Source: Vigna angularis
Taxonomy: Eukaryota > Streptophyta > Magnoliopsida > Fabales > Fabaceae
Reading direction: 5' to 3'
Length of the DNA stretch: 64,000 bases
NCBI RefSeq assembly: GCF_016808095.1
Contig: NC_068972.1
Coordinates: 39,525,029-39,589,028 of the forward strand
A program made the translations under genes and the position numbers. The notes under the pieces are model-generated. The model searched no databases, was not told where the DNA came from, and saw only the letters and a program-made list of their open reading frames with translations. Below are positions 1-11,984 of this stretch, piece by piece. Within the stretch, counting starts at the first letter, position 1; each line of letters begins with the position of its first letter.

Positions 1-480
1 CTTGAGGTAAAGACGGTTTCATTTGGTGTGGCTATCTTGAACTCTACTAATCATTCATACTCGTGTAGAAAGAATGATTAGATGGTGAGAGTGGTAGGAG
101 GTTTTGTCATAAGGACGACCTTAGTGTTCTTATGACCGTGACCTGGAATAACCTTGTGTGTGTCAACTCGGTAGAATAGTAAGTTTATCACCACAAGTGC
201 ATGGTTTCACTAGTATGACTCAATGGCACATATGTCTAGTATGATTCTTCAAATGTGATATAATTTTTTTTATGAATGAGTGGTGTATGATAATATATAT
301 ATATGTTTGTTTCATGAAAAATCTTTTGGTCCATTAACTTATTCTTCCTTCTTTGTTTGTCTGTTTGATTCCTCTTATTTGCGATGATCACCTTAATAAT
401 GTGAGCAAATGAAGATGTTTCAATTGATCCGGTACAGGGTAAAGGAGATACAACAACATAGTTAGGATTTATTCTATCAT
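1..480. repeat. Relic of a Ty3/gypsy-type LTR, truncated by the window edge
   Basis: This stretch resembles, in the same order, the 3' half of the solo LTR at 22262..24552. Shared landmarks are the block with 'gagagtggtaggaggt' near 88 and a 'gatgatcacc...gtgagcaaatgaag' block near 383, matching the 'gatcatccgtgtggatgtgagcag' region near 24252. It is strongly diverged and has no coding capacity. No terminus or target-site duplication is visible because the left end lies outside the window. Identity as an LTR is inferred from the better-preserved relatives. Confidence 0.45.
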
Positions 481-1485
481 GTATAAGTCTTCTTTCATCA
501 GAAATTATAAATTTATGTTAGTGTATATATATAACTTGCTATACTCCATCACATTTCACATATTACTACAATATAGTAGTTATATTTCTATCTCATCCAC
601 TTGTTGATTATCATTTATATAACTTTTATCTAAAAATTTTGTACTATTAAATTAATTATAAATTCCACTTATAATGATACTACCAAATATTTATCTATTT
701 TACAAAATATTATTATAAAAATTATAGCTAAAAATTTAAATGTCAGTCTACATTATTTGAAAAAAAATTAAATATTTAAATTATTTAAAAATTACCAACG
801 TTCTAATCTTTAAAAAAAATAATTAATTTAAATAGTTAAAAGCAATAAATGATTATATTTAAAAACTTATAAAAAATAATAAAATAATAATAATAAATTG
901 TCATTAAAAAGTTACAATTCAACTCATCTTTAATCTTTAACATGACTCAAACACGCTTAATCCAAAAATTAAGTGATTCAGATTTAATAACCCACATTTA
1001 AGAATAATTAATTAAGTGAATCAGATTAACTTATACCATTTTAACGTTTCCAAATGAAAGTAATGAATTTTGAAGCGTACCTTAAATGCATTAATGATAA
1101 GTGTTAATAACGTGTTCATAAACATCAATGAAATAATTAATATTATCCAAGATAATTTAATATTATTATTAGAATTCTTTGTCTTAAAAAGGTTTAATTA
1201 AATTTTATCTCTCACCCACACACTTTTTTTAATTGTCTTGTTTACTAGGAGATTCATTTACATTTTCAATATAATTTTTCTTTTATCATTATTTTTTTTA
1301 CAATTATATTATTTAAATAATATATATCAATTAAATATTTTTTATATCTTATATATATTTATATTTTTTTTCTATTTTTATTTATTTTTTCTATTTTTAA
1401 TAATAAGAATGTTTAACTCTCAATTTAAGTATTCAATAGCATAAATTATTTGAAGAACAATTTTCATCATCCACAACAAAATAAC
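481..1485. other. AT-rich intergenic DNA, nothing recognised
   Basis: AT-rich sequence with many short A and T runs. The 68-codon open frame at 1238..1444 is almost all Phe, Ile, Leu and Tyr from T-rich sequence and is not credible as a gene. Confidence 0.6.
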
Positions 1486-1605
1486 TATAATTTTAGCGGG
1501 GCTTAATTTTTTGTCGGCGGTTTTAACTCCCGGAAAGTATGTTACCTGTGGTTAGGAAAACCGTTGGAAAAAGTTGCACCGCTAAATAATTACCAGCGAT
1601 TTTTC

Positions 1606-1710
1606 AAAAAACCGCCGGTATTAACGGGGGTTCTGTGAAAACCGCCGGTATTAACGGGATTTTGCAAAAACCGCCGGTATTAGCAGGGGTTTTCTGAAAC
1701 CGCCGAAAAT
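1606..1710. repeat. GC-rich minisatellite, about 30-bp unit
   Basis: Three to four degenerate copies of a unit containing 'aaaaccgccggtattaacgg' followed by a G/T-rich spacer. It contrasts strongly in composition with the AT-rich surroundings and belongs to the surrounding transposon relic. Confidence 0.75.
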
Positions 1711-1747
1711 TTGTACAGAAAGGATTCTTCAAAAGCTTAAATAATGA

Positions 1748-1858
1748 GTGACCGACCAACCACCAAACCGAGTGGTCGACCAACCACCAGGCCAACCACC
1801 AGACCGAGTGGCCGACCACCAGACCGAGTGACCGACCGAGTGGCCGACTGACCACCAG
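1748..1858. repeat. GC-rich interspersed repeat of GACC / GAGTGG words
   Basis: Irregular repeats built from 'gaccgagtggccgacc' and 'caaccaccag'. On the minus strand this gives an open frame of Trp/Gly/Val/Leu-rich repeats, an artefact of the repeat rather than a protein. Confidence 0.7.
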
Positions 1859-2231
1859 ATCTTTATTGCCACGTCACATAGTAGTTAGGGAAGGTGGCAT
1901 CACACGTGGCTCGCCGTTTGCCACCTCATAAAAAACTTAATGTCGTTAATTTTTAAGGACTAAATATACGAGTTTCCAAACTAAGAGGATGAAAATGAAC
2001 AAACCTTTCAAAGAGGGACGAAACCCAAAATGGCTTGATAGTTCAGGGACTAAAAACATATTTAACCCTATTTTAAATATCATAATAATGTTTTGTATTA
2101 TTTGTTTCACATTAGTCATTGTTAGTTTTTTATTACATTTTATTTAGTTAGCTAGTTAGGAATCTATAATATTTAAAATATAACTAAGATATTATTATAT
2201 GTGAATTTGTTGAAAATACACTTATATAATA

Positions 2232-2235
<4 letters not shown>

Positions 2236-2264
<29 letters not shown>
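2236..2264. repeat. (AT)n microsatellite
   Basis: Short uninterrupted dinucleotide array. Confidence 0.95.
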
Positions 2265-2267
<3 letters not shown>

Positions 2268-5200
2268 AAATTATTTTTTTATGTAAATATTGTCTGAATT
2301 CGTTCTTATTTTGATTGGAATCTTCGTATTGATTTGATGTGGGTATGAGTATGTTTAAATTAGTACCCACTTTTTTTTTTAAATGAGTATCGAAATGAGA
2401 ATGTGTTTGTACATCCCGCCTTGTCTTCATCCCTTTGCTCGTCCTAATACCTAGACCTCATATACCAAAAGGCTACACACCTATGTGAAAGTTAATGCTC
2501 TGAGTAATGGATCTTTTTCGAAGAAACCTATATATAAAGAGGATCTTATGAAAAAAAGAAATCATCAAGAATCATTATTGCATATACGCTGTCAAAACTT
2601 TCCTACGCTTGCATTATCTAAAGCCTTTTTTGAAAAAGAAAATCTTTGCTACAAGTTTTTCAAATATACTTTGTATTGCAAAAATATCCTCTCTAAGAGA
2701 GTTATTATCTATACTTGTTTTTCATAAAAAACACTTTGTTATTTTTGTATAATTATAAATGATTTAAAATACTTGTTTGTTTAACTCAGGGAGTTAAAGG
2801 ATATAGTAAGTTGGACTATTTGATATTAAGAGTGATTATTAGAGTTGGTGCGTGAGTGAGAAAGAGCTCGAGGCTCACTGGAAGGAGAGAAAGCTCTTCC
2901 ATGGCTGCCACAAGAAGAAAAAGGTGAGATCAAAGAGAAAAGCTCATTAGAGATAAGAAAACAGCTAAACCACACTTCTATTATTGAGTATATCTTCTGA
3001 ATGTTTATCTTACAATGGAGAAGAAAAATTCTAACCTTAAATAGTTAAAGGAAAAGGGGGAAAACATGAAAACCCTAACTATCTAACTAGTTACTACTTT
3101 TAATTAGTAATTCCAACAGATTTAGTGGTTTTAAAAACCCTAACAATCTTAACAAACTCATTAGTGATTATACTCATTGTAAATCAGAAGTGATTAAACT
3201 TTTTGTAATTTTTAAAAAATTAGTAAAACTTCTTACAAGTATTTAAGAAAGAACTATACGTAGTTTAATTGAAGTGAATGAATATAAAAATGATCTTTTT
3301 CTTTGTTTTCTTTTATGAATATTTTATAAAAGATTTTAAGCGTTCAAGTACAAATAGTCTATAATCATATAAACAGCAGCGTCTAAACTTCCTTACAAAA
3401 TGTTTTAACATTCTATTGAAATAACCTGATATATAGAGTTAGATGTGATTTCAATTTACACCATAGCACTCTTTACAATATTCTTAAATGCTTACATCTG
3501 TATTTTATTATTTAATCTCTACTGTTTTACATTTCAATAAAGAATTGATAACGTCTCCTAAGAGTCTGTCTAATTTTAAGAAATATTTCACCATGTCATA
3601 TTTATGTAATAAAAATGACAACACTATAAACAGGTGAGAGAGTGTGTGATGAACTTGAAACCTTCCTACTTTTCAAAACTTTTTAGTTAATGTTTGAGTT
3701 TTGTATTCATATTTAACGTTTTCAGGAAATATTAGGTTCATTATCTTATTATTAAGGATACTTGCTTTATTTTTCAAATAATTACAAATTAACCTAAGAA
3801 TTTTCATATTATTACTATATAGTTTCAATCTAGTTTAGATTTATTTGCATAAACTTCTCTAAAAGTCACTTTTATGAAGGGAAAGTATAATAAAAAGTTA
3901 TTTATTTATTTATAAAAGTAACGTGACATTTGCAGTTTTACTTTGCATGTTCTTACACTTCTTCTGTTTCTGTTCTGCTACCTTCACAACAAACATTTGT
4001 TCTTTTCCTTTCTCCTTATTTTGCCATTATCTCTCTTTTTATTATTTTTCTTTTAATTTTAATATTTTAGAAAGTTTAATAGTAATAATCAATTGACATT
4101 CCACACATGTCATTTGTTGGTCAGAACAAGGACTGTCACTGTTTCCTAATAAAAGACAATATAACATCATTTTGGTATTTTATATTGACAACACAAAACT
4201 ATTAAAATTTAGGACCACCTGTTTACAGTCTTAATAATACTTTATAATTATAAGCTTTCAATTTAGAAAAATTTGAATAACTAAGATTTTATTATATATT
4301 ATATAATTTCTTTTATGAGATATGTTCCAAACCAAATGAAAACTCAGCAACCATATTGATTGAACATAGACAACTTAAATTGAGATTGTGAGAGTAGTTT
4401 AGGTGTCTTTGTTCAAAAGTTTGACATTGAGCAAATTCAATTGTGTCAATATTTTCTTTGTAAGAGTTTATGTATGATTTTTTTTCATATGATCTCTCTA
4501 AAAAGAAGACAAACTAGGTTATTCATAAACTAAAAAGGTAGCATAGCTAAATCCTGCCATATTAATGAGAAAAAAAAAGGTCATAAAAAACATCTCTAAA
4601 AAGCATACATATATTGGAAACATAAATATTTATAATCTTCTTAAACGTGCTATTATGAAAGAAACATGAAATGGTATAAGAGAGCTTGCAAGAGCTCGAT
4701 GATACCAATGTTTCACAGAAAAAACAAGGTTTGAAGATTGCAGGTCTACAAGAACTAGATATGGCAGATGAGGCTTGAAAAGTCATTCATGAAGCATTTA
4801 AAAAAAGCACTATCATTAATCATTGAGAAGTGTGGCGGAAGATGTTTCTACGAGTAATGGCTGCAAAGAGTTGCTTCTTGCATCTCCTTTATGTCTCTAT
4901 CACACGACAAGACAAAAACACCATGTTTCCATTTAAATGCCTACCCTTTATTTAAAAATAGTTTCTTTCTAAACATTCAAAGCAACAAAAATTGAAAAGA
5001 AAAGAAATTTAAGTGGTAGCATTGGAATGTGTTGCATTCCTACTTCACAGAAACAATTTCCATGTTCTTTCTAAACTTTTACTTTTCAGAAAATATTTAG
5101 TGCAGGCTTGTGCTTACCTTTGTATTGTTTATCATTTCCACATCTCAGCTTTTTTTCCAACTGCAAATACCATACACCAATTATGCACTTTAGTTTGATC

Positions 5201-8200
5201 TATTCTAAAATGATTCAAGAAATAATGTTTGCTAATGTAGCAAGTTGAGTTTAAGTATATTTTACATTGATCAGCTTGCATGAGACAATGTAATTAACAC
5301 CTATGAAAATATAAGATCTCAGTGATAGAATACTTTATGATTAGACAAAGGAAAATGGTTGGGTGAACCAATATAAAGCATATGATTTTAAAGCTTCTTT
5401 TGTTCAACTTTTTTGACTTTGATTACCTTGTTCAACCTTTTTCTTAACCAACATTATCTGATAAAGCTCAGCTAGCTTCTGTTTGTGAGCAAATTTTGAA
5501 TACAGATGTTAAAGAAAAGTAGTAGCATAATGCTAAACTCAGTAGCTTATTTTATATGACTCTACTCATCTTAAAGTAGAATGGAACTATGGCTATGAGA
5601 AAAAGAAGTTGATTAGCACAGTGAGCAAGAACTTTATCAAGAGCTTGAGAGAAATATCTGAAGCATAGTACATTATGATTTTAAGTCAACTTATATATCC
5701 AACGGTTCCAATTGACCAAGTTGCACTATCTAGCAAATTGACAAAAACTCCTAGGCTCTGGCTAGAGAACTATTATTACAAGATTAAAGAACAGTTCAAT
5801 TAATGTATGGCACAACCTTGAAACAGTAGTTGGTAAGATTATCCCAAAGGAGACTAATGGAATGATGAAGAGAATTAGCACATGTTTGATCTGGTTTCAG
5901 ATAAAGTTAATCTTGTTCATTCTTGTTCATAATTCATGAAACTATTTCAAATAGTTTTCATTTTTCATATTCAGATGTGAAACCAAATATACTACACAGG
6001 ATGACAATTTGATGAGGAGATTATCAATGTCTATATGCTATTTCAATGGCTACAACCTTGTAATATATATGTTTTTTTTTCTTAAAGAAACAACCCTGAT
6101 GAAGCAGGTGTCGAAAACATTAAAAAGGGAAGGGTGGTGTTTCTTGAAAACGTTCATTGGTGTGACATGTGTCTTTTCTGTTGGCAGTTTTCCTAACATT
6201 TGAGGAGAGAGAAGTCAATAGACTATCAATCTCAATAATTTAGAAAGGAAAATAAGTGAAAGGGTGTGACAGCATCACCCACTTGTAATCCCCATATCTT
6301 CTTCCCCTTCATTTTCACACAAACTTTAGTCTGCAATATCATCATCACCCTTTCCACCACCACCTTCTACTCTCAACTCACATAACATACATGAACATGC
6401 ATGCTGTTTGTGAATAATAGTAAAACTTCAATCCACAAAGCCTTAGGTAAATATCAGTTTCCACACATTCTGGTTTGAATTTTTTCCATGGATAGCTTCA
6501 AGGTGAAGTCCAAGGTCATAATTTCATCTTGGTATATAGGTTTTACACTTGGTAAACAAATTTAGAAGAATGTTAAACATTCTTAGCAGCGGAAGCAGCA
6601 AATCTTGGTACTGAATAGTTTTATATTCATAATAATAAATAATAGAAATTTAGATTATATACTCAAAGCATAACCAGTGATTCAATCACAAAAGTTAGTG
6701 TAATAAATTTTTTTCTTTTTATAATATTTTTAAAAATTATATTAACAATGACTTTTTTGTTGACTTTTATAAATTTACCTCTGAAATTGTGTTATAAAGT
6801 ACAAAGTTTATAAAATAATTAAAATAACGGATAAATATTTTAAATTGTATAATCTAAAATATCATTTTTCAAATTTTGAATTACCTACTTCGTAGAATAT
6901 ACTTCATTTTTCAAACTAAAACATGAATGTCAATATGTTTGTCTAAACAATTACCCTATGCTACTTCACACAATATGTTGATCTTCATATCTGATAATGA
7001 ACAAAATCTCAAACTAGCAGCTTCTCCAACATTTGGTGTAGAAGAAAGAGAAAAAAAATAGACTCATGGAACTTTCATGGTCATTTAAACGACAAAATGA
7101 AATTTTAAAATTTATACGGGTGTATGAAGAAGTTATGGAAGTGTTAAAAACAATTATCCAAAGTAAGCTTGGGTACAAGCAACTGTCCATAAACTATGAG
7201 ACGGTTAGTTATCCAACTTATTCTTTCTACACACCCTTAATTACTTGGCACATCTTGATACATTACAAAATGACCATTTTATACTTTACAATAAAGTGAG
7301 TCCTAACTTAATTGTTTTGAAATTATTTTAGAACTATTTTCTAAAATTTCCATAACATGATTTTAGAATGGGATTTCCATAATAAATTTTTAGAATGCAT
7401 GAAATGCATCAAGGAATGAAAGTTCTACAACACATGAAATGCATTCCAAAACAAATACAATACCTTACATAAAATAAATTTCATAATAAACTTTCGAAAA
7501 CAAGGTTTCCAAAATATATTAAATGTTTTGGAAAGAACTTTCCGCAAAAAAAAAAAGATATTTTAATCTTTATGTTAGTATGAGGTGCAATTAGTAATTA
7601 TTAGATGTATAAAGTCTAGATATCTTAATCCGTTAGCCCATCATAGTTAATTCTTTCTAGTCTGCCAACCAATTGGACCAATAATTAGCATGGTCAGCCC
7701 AATTCATTGTTTTCCAATAAAATAATTATAAAATTTTGAGTTTAAGGTTTTATTATGTTTTTATACAGTTTTATTCATCTTAAAAGATAAAAATACATTT
7801 TTATTAAAAAAATTTATTTAAGCGAACGAGCAACTCAAGAATATGAATGACAGACTATAATAACTTCTTCGAACAGGTCTCAAATAATAAAATCAACAAT
7901 TAAATCTTTAAAAATAATAATTAGATAAATTTTAAAAGGAAGTATGTAGGTTTGAAACATCTCAAGTCATTAAATTTCTTAAAATGTGTAAAATAAAGTT
8001 TTAAAAGCTTTTGGGATTTTCTAAATTTTTCCAATTATAAAAGTAAAAGACACTCCTGCTCAATTACAAAATGCCAAATAGAGATTTTTTCCACCAGTAT
8101 TAAAAAATTGAAATATTTTTATTATAATTTTTCTTAAAATATCCAAAATATATTTTTTTAGAAAATTTATTAATATCTATTATAATATAAGAAAAGAAGA
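2265..8200. other. Intergenic DNA without a recognisable gene
   Basis: Mostly AT-rich. Short open frames (for example 2485..2727, 5013..5198, 6009..6203, 7066..7299) have no recognisable motif and look random. The segment 2850..3120 has more balanced composition and could be an LTR fragment, but no ends were found. The segment 4670..6420 contains patches of ordinary composition that might be an old pseudogene or non-coding transcript. I could not assign any of it. Confidence 0.5.
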
Positions 8201-8202
8201 TA

Positions 8203-8935
8203 CTAAAAGTTTATTTTATTACCCATGTTTATTTTGTTGATAAATGTTTTAAAAGTTAATTTTTACATCTGACATTCTTAATTTATTTTTTATTTTTATT
8301 TATTTTATTTTATCTATGTTTATTTTGCTAATAAGTGTCAAAAAGTTAGTTTTTTAGTATTTTTTTTATACTTATTTCCTGCCACATTCATAAAAGTTAT
8401 TTTATTCTTTTATTTATTTATTTTATTTTTCAATTAATTTTTCTAAAAATGGAAATATTTTTTTTTACTATTTTTTCATTCTTAATTTTATTCTTTTATA
8501 ATTTTTAATTACTTAATCATTTTAAGTATTAAAGAATAACATTAACTTTTTATATTATCTTTTATTTTTTGTTATTTTTTATTAATATAATATAAAAAAG
8601 TTATTAAAATTTATTTTATAATCCATGTTTATTTTGTTGATCAGTGTCCAAACGTTGGTTTTAAGTCATTTGACATTCTAAATTTGTTATTTTATTTTAC
8701 TAATTTGTTTTATTGAAAAGTTTATTTTGTTGACACGTGTTTAAAAGTTAGGTTTTTAATCATTTATTTTTTTTATTTATATTTATCTTAGTGCCAGATG
8801 CATAGAAGTTATTTTATTCTTTTATTAATTTATTTTATTTTTACACTGATTTGCTCTAAAAATGAAAACATACTTTTTTACTATTTTTTTTATGTGTTCT
8901 TTTGCTTTATTTTTGTTTACTTTTTTGTGGTTAAA
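8203..8935. repeat. Two-copy tandem duplication, about 400-bp period
   Basis: The phrase around 8224 ('ccatgtttattttgttga') recurs at 8624. The phrase around 8318 recurs at 8720. The motif 'agttattttattctttta' and the following 'ctaaaaatg' block also recur about 400 bp later. Within each unit a sub-motif (gtttattttg...aaaagttag) occurs twice about 100 bp apart. It is AT-rich, non-coding and diverged. Confidence 0.7.
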
Positions 8936-9817
8936 GTTCTTTTGAAAACCGTACCAAACACTTAAATGTTTCTATGGTATGAAGGATCGGCCGAACGGTC
9001 AACAATAGTAACTCTTCGGTCTCTTCCTTTTGTAAATGGTAGAGCAGATTCAAATGTTGGGTCATCATTTAAATTATTGATGTTGGGTCGGTCAGCATTC
9101 AAGATATTATTATTGGGCCAATGGCTTAAGCAAATAAACAGTTAATAAATTAGAAACAGAATAATTAAAGATATTGATTAAAGATATTGATAACTGATTG
9201 TAGGTTAAGGAAGTTGTTTATGAGTAACAAATGTTTCTGTATAAAATTAATAGGATCGACACCTTTTATGTTGTAGTCTTCCTATTCTCTAACCCCTGAA
9301 TCTCCTGCTCCAAGCACTTCAAGTTCAGACCAGGTGGAGGTTACCTGCAAAAGGCACTCTGACGCTCAAGTCAGGCGTTGATCAATGATCTTTTTCTCAC
9401 TATGAAATATCAAAACTCAGTAAGACTCAGGGTTATCAAACTCGCAAGTTAACTCGTTAACTCGGTCGAGTTTACGAGTTCACACAGTGCTTTCGAGTTA
9501 ACTCGTAAGCAAACTCGCTTTTGGTGTAGAATCGGTGGTAGACTCGCTAAACTCGGCTAAAATCGCGAGTCTGGTTCCGATTTTGCGAGTTTGGGATCTT
9601 TGTTTTCACTATTCATCTTCGCTCATTGTTCATCTTCATTCTCGAGTTCTCGCCTTCGATCTCGTGTTCGATCACGCCCTCCGCCGTGCCCTCGTTCATC
9701 AGGCTCGCCCTCCGTTGTGTCGTCCATCTCGACGTTCGAACTCGTCGTCCGTCACACCGCCTTCGTTCTTGTCGTTCAATCTCGCCTTCATTCCCACCAT
9801 TCGCGTCGTCTATCGAT

Positions 9818-9891
9818 CTTGCCGTCGATCTCGCCATCGACCTCGCCATCGACCTCACCGTCGACCTCACCGTCGACCTCGCCATCAACCT
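9818..9891. repeat. 12-bp tandem repeat (ctcgccatcgac type)
   Basis: About six units of a 12-base word alternating between 'ctcgccatcgac' and 'ctcaccgtcgac', inside the GC-rich core of the hAT element. The unit is a multiple of three, so every frame stays open and gives simple peptide repeats. Confidence 0.85.
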
Positions 9892-10256
9892 TGCTGTATC
9901 GTCTTTGAACTTGCGGGTTGCGTAAGTGTAAACCATCAATGGTTAACTTGGTTTTATGTTTTAAGAGCAAGTACTTTAACGAGTAAACTTTACAGCACTG
10001 CAACATATATTTTAATAATTTATGTTTTACAGCAGCATATACTTTAATAATATTATGTATGTCATTGCACCATTCATTTTATTTTTCAAAAATAAAATAC
10101 ACTGCACGGTTGAAAAAATTGTGCTGCCACAATATTTGAAGCTCCTGGGCATTTTATTTTTTTATGTTTGTAGCGAAAAAGCTTATTGAATTTATATAAC
10201 TTTGTTATCTTATTTGAATTAAGATTTTATTTATATTTTTTTCATGCAAAGTAAAC

Positions 10257-10410
10257 TCTTACGAGTTTACGAGTCGAGTTTACTAGACTCTCACGAGTTT
10301 ACTAGACTCTCACGAGTTTACTAGACTCTCACGAGTTTACTAGACTCTCACGAGTTTACTAGACTCTCACGAGTTTACGTGACTCTCACGAGTTTACGTA
10401 AACTCTCGAG
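10257..10410. repeat. 19-bp subterminal tandem array of the hAT element
   Basis: Seven or so near-perfect copies of 'tcacgagtttactagactc', the last ones changing 'ctag' to 'cgtg' or 'cgta'. The word 'cgagtt(t/a)ac' is also frequent at the left end of the element (9440..9510), so this is subterminal repeat amplification. In hAT elements such repeats are commonly transposase-binding sites; that role is inferred here. Confidence 0.9.
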
Positions 10411-10742
10411 TTTGATAACCTTGGTTAGACTTACTTACCTTTGTGGGTTAACCTTCTATTTATAAGTTATTTCATGGATGCTAAAGTGGCATAGATCCAA
10501 TAAAACGAATTTACCTTTAATTTCAGTATGTTACTCATAAACAACTTCCATAACTTGCAATCAGTTATGAATATCTTTAATCAATATCTTTAATCAATAT
10601 ATTTAATTATCCTATTACTAATTTATTAACAGTTTATTTGCTCAAGTTATTGACCCAATAACAATATCTTGAGAGTGTTGGTCCCTTCACCACCACCAAA
10701 TGCTCCTTGCATCACCCCATACCCAATTTACCCTTGCTATAA

Positions 10743-10830
10743 AACGGATGCCAACATCCGTTTCACCTTCAACAGATGTTGACATCCGTAAACAGATGTT
10801 GACATCCGTAAACAGATGTTAACATCCGTT
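10743..10830. repeat. Palindromic acggatgt/acatccgt array, left end
   Basis: Four hairpin-forming units of the type (a)cagatgttgacatccgt, head to tail. Related units are scattered at 11036..11065, 11248..11272 and 11440..11462, with another array at 11637..11737. The motif is the most conserved interior feature of the Mutator-like element. Confidence 0.85.
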
Positions 10831-11636
10831 TACATATTTTAACTTTTTTTTATATTTTAGTTTATTATTTTTATTTTAGATTTTATTTTAATAATATTTT
10901 TTATTTACGTAATATATTATAAAAACAAAAAAAGTTAAATATTTTATAAATTAATTTAAAATATAAAAAATTTAAATAATATTTATATATTAATTTAAAA
11001 TACAATAAATTAATAAACTAAAAACTAAAAAAAAAGCCTTACAGACGTGACCACATCCGATTAAGTAATTATATAAAAAATATTTAAATAATTAATTAAA
11101 CAATAATACATAACTTAAATTAATAATAATTATTTAATTAAATAAAATTAAATTAATTTATAAATAATTACGTAATAAATTAATTTATTTTATTTAATTA
11201 AATAATTATTATTAATTTAATTAAATTATAAAAAATTTTAATTAAATCCGTTAACGGATGTGCGACATCGTGTTTTTTTTAATTTTTAGTTTATTTAAAT
11301 ATTATATTTTAATTAATTTATAAATTACTTAAATTTTTTTATTTTTCTATAATATATTACAAAAATTAATTTTATTTTATTTAATTAAATAATTATTATT
11401 AATTTAATTAAATTATAATATTTTTTAATTAATTATATTAAACGGATGTGTCACATTCATTTATGTTTTTTTTAGTTTATTTAAATATTATATTTTATTT
11501 AATTTATACATTATTTAAATTTTTTGTTTTTTTATAATATATTATGTAAATTAATTTTATTTTACTTAATTAAATAATTATTATTAATACAATAAATTAA
11601 TAAACTAAAAACTAAAAAAAATAATAAGCTTAAACG

Positions 11637-11737
11637 AATGTGGGCACATCCGTTAACGGATGTGACATATCCGTTAATGGATGTGGCATATACGTTGAAG
11701 AATTTTTCTTCAACGGATGTGGAAATCCGTTGAAGAA
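11637..11737. repeat. Palindromic acggatgt/acatccgt array, right end
   Basis: Counterpart of the left array: four imperfect units such as 'cacatccgttaacggatgtg', ending in a longer hairpin around 'caacggatgtggaaatccgttg'. Confidence 0.85.
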
Positions 11738-11984
11738 AAGAAGTGGGGGTGTAGAATTTTTTAAAATATAAAGGTTAGTTTTGGAATTTTAAAAAAATGT
11801 GGTGGTGCAGGGAGCAATCTCGATGGTGTAGGAAATAACCCTCATATCTTGAATGCTGGTCTAATTACGGTCTAACATCAATAACTTAAGCGATGACCCA
11901 ATATTTGAATTTGCTTGACCATTTAAAAAAAAATAGACCGAACTGTTATTATTGTTCACCGTTTGGCCTATCCTTCATACCATA

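Larger units (their letters stand above)
1486..2071. mobile_element. Relic of a Mutator-like DNA transposon (right end preserved)
   Basis: The right edge reads as a typical legume Mutator-like terminal sequence: on the minus strand it begins AGGGTTAAATATGTTTTTAG and continues through spaced 'gtccct' motifs. Inward of it are GC-rich subterminal sequences with CCACGT motifs (1869..1910) and two GC-rich minisatellites (1606..1710 and 1748..1858). No convincing left terminus or 9-bp duplication was found, so the element is truncated or its left end has decayed. It could also be a composite of two elements. Confidence 0.4.
9428..10423. mobile_element. Non-autonomous hAT-like transposon
   Basis: The termini are inverted: the left starts CAGGGTTATCAAACTCG and the right ends CGAGTTTGATAACCTTG. 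They are flanked by an 8-bp target duplication, gtaagact on the left (9420..9427) and gttagact on the right (10424..10431), matching at 7 of 8 positions. Terminal 'cagg' and an 8-bp duplication are hallmarks of hAT elements. The interior has no transposase. It holds a CpG-rich segment at about 9590..9925 and a 19-bp tandem array near the right end. Several overlapping frames are open across the GC-rich part on both strands; this is a composition effect, although a captured host fragment cannot be excluded. Confidence 0.85.
10673..11843. mobile_element. Non-autonomous Mutator-like element with exact 9-bp target duplication
   Basis: Flanked by a perfect 9-bp direct repeat, atatcttga, at 10664..10672 and 11844..11852. 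The ends are inverted: GAGTGTTGGTCCCTTCACC on the left against GAGGGTTATTTCCTACACC on the reverse complement of the right. A 9-bp duplication is characteristic of the Mutator superfamily. It is inserted in the right arm of the element at 8974..11984, so it is younger than that element. The centre is extremely AT-rich with no transposase. Both ends carry many copies of a palindromic 'acggatgt...acatccgt' motif. Confidence 0.85.
8974..11984. mobile_element. Large inverted-repeat DNA element, interrupted by a hAT and a Mutator-like element
   Basis: The left arm (about 8974..9240) starts 'tatggtatgaaggat'. It matches the reverse complement of sequence ending at 11984, and further in matches the reverse complement of 10500..10680. 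The right arm is split by the insertion at 10673..11843. Shared arm phrases include 'tgattaaagatattga' and 'gttgtttatgagtaaca'. The centre carries 'ggttacctgcaaaaggcac', also found diverged near 38410. After removing the two inserts, about 840 bp remain. No coding sequence is left. The superfamily is not resolved; long arms would fit a foldback or Mutator-like element. The exact outer ends are uncertain by a few tens of bases. Confidence 0.65.

Noticed and set aside
1604..1855. 83-codon minus-strand frame rich in Trp, Gly and Val
   Set aside because: Produced by GC-rich minisatellites within a transposon relic.
6268..6290. Small hairpin 'gggtgtgacagcatcaccc' as a microRNA precursor
   Set aside because: The stem is only about five base pairs and there is no extended foldback; it matches no mature microRNA I know.
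9535..10047. Several long overlapping open frames on both strands in the GC-rich part of the hAT element
   Set aside because: All frames are open because of simple repeats and lack of A/T-rich stops. The predicted peptides are Arg/Ser/Pro or Asp/Gly/Glu repeats without domain features.
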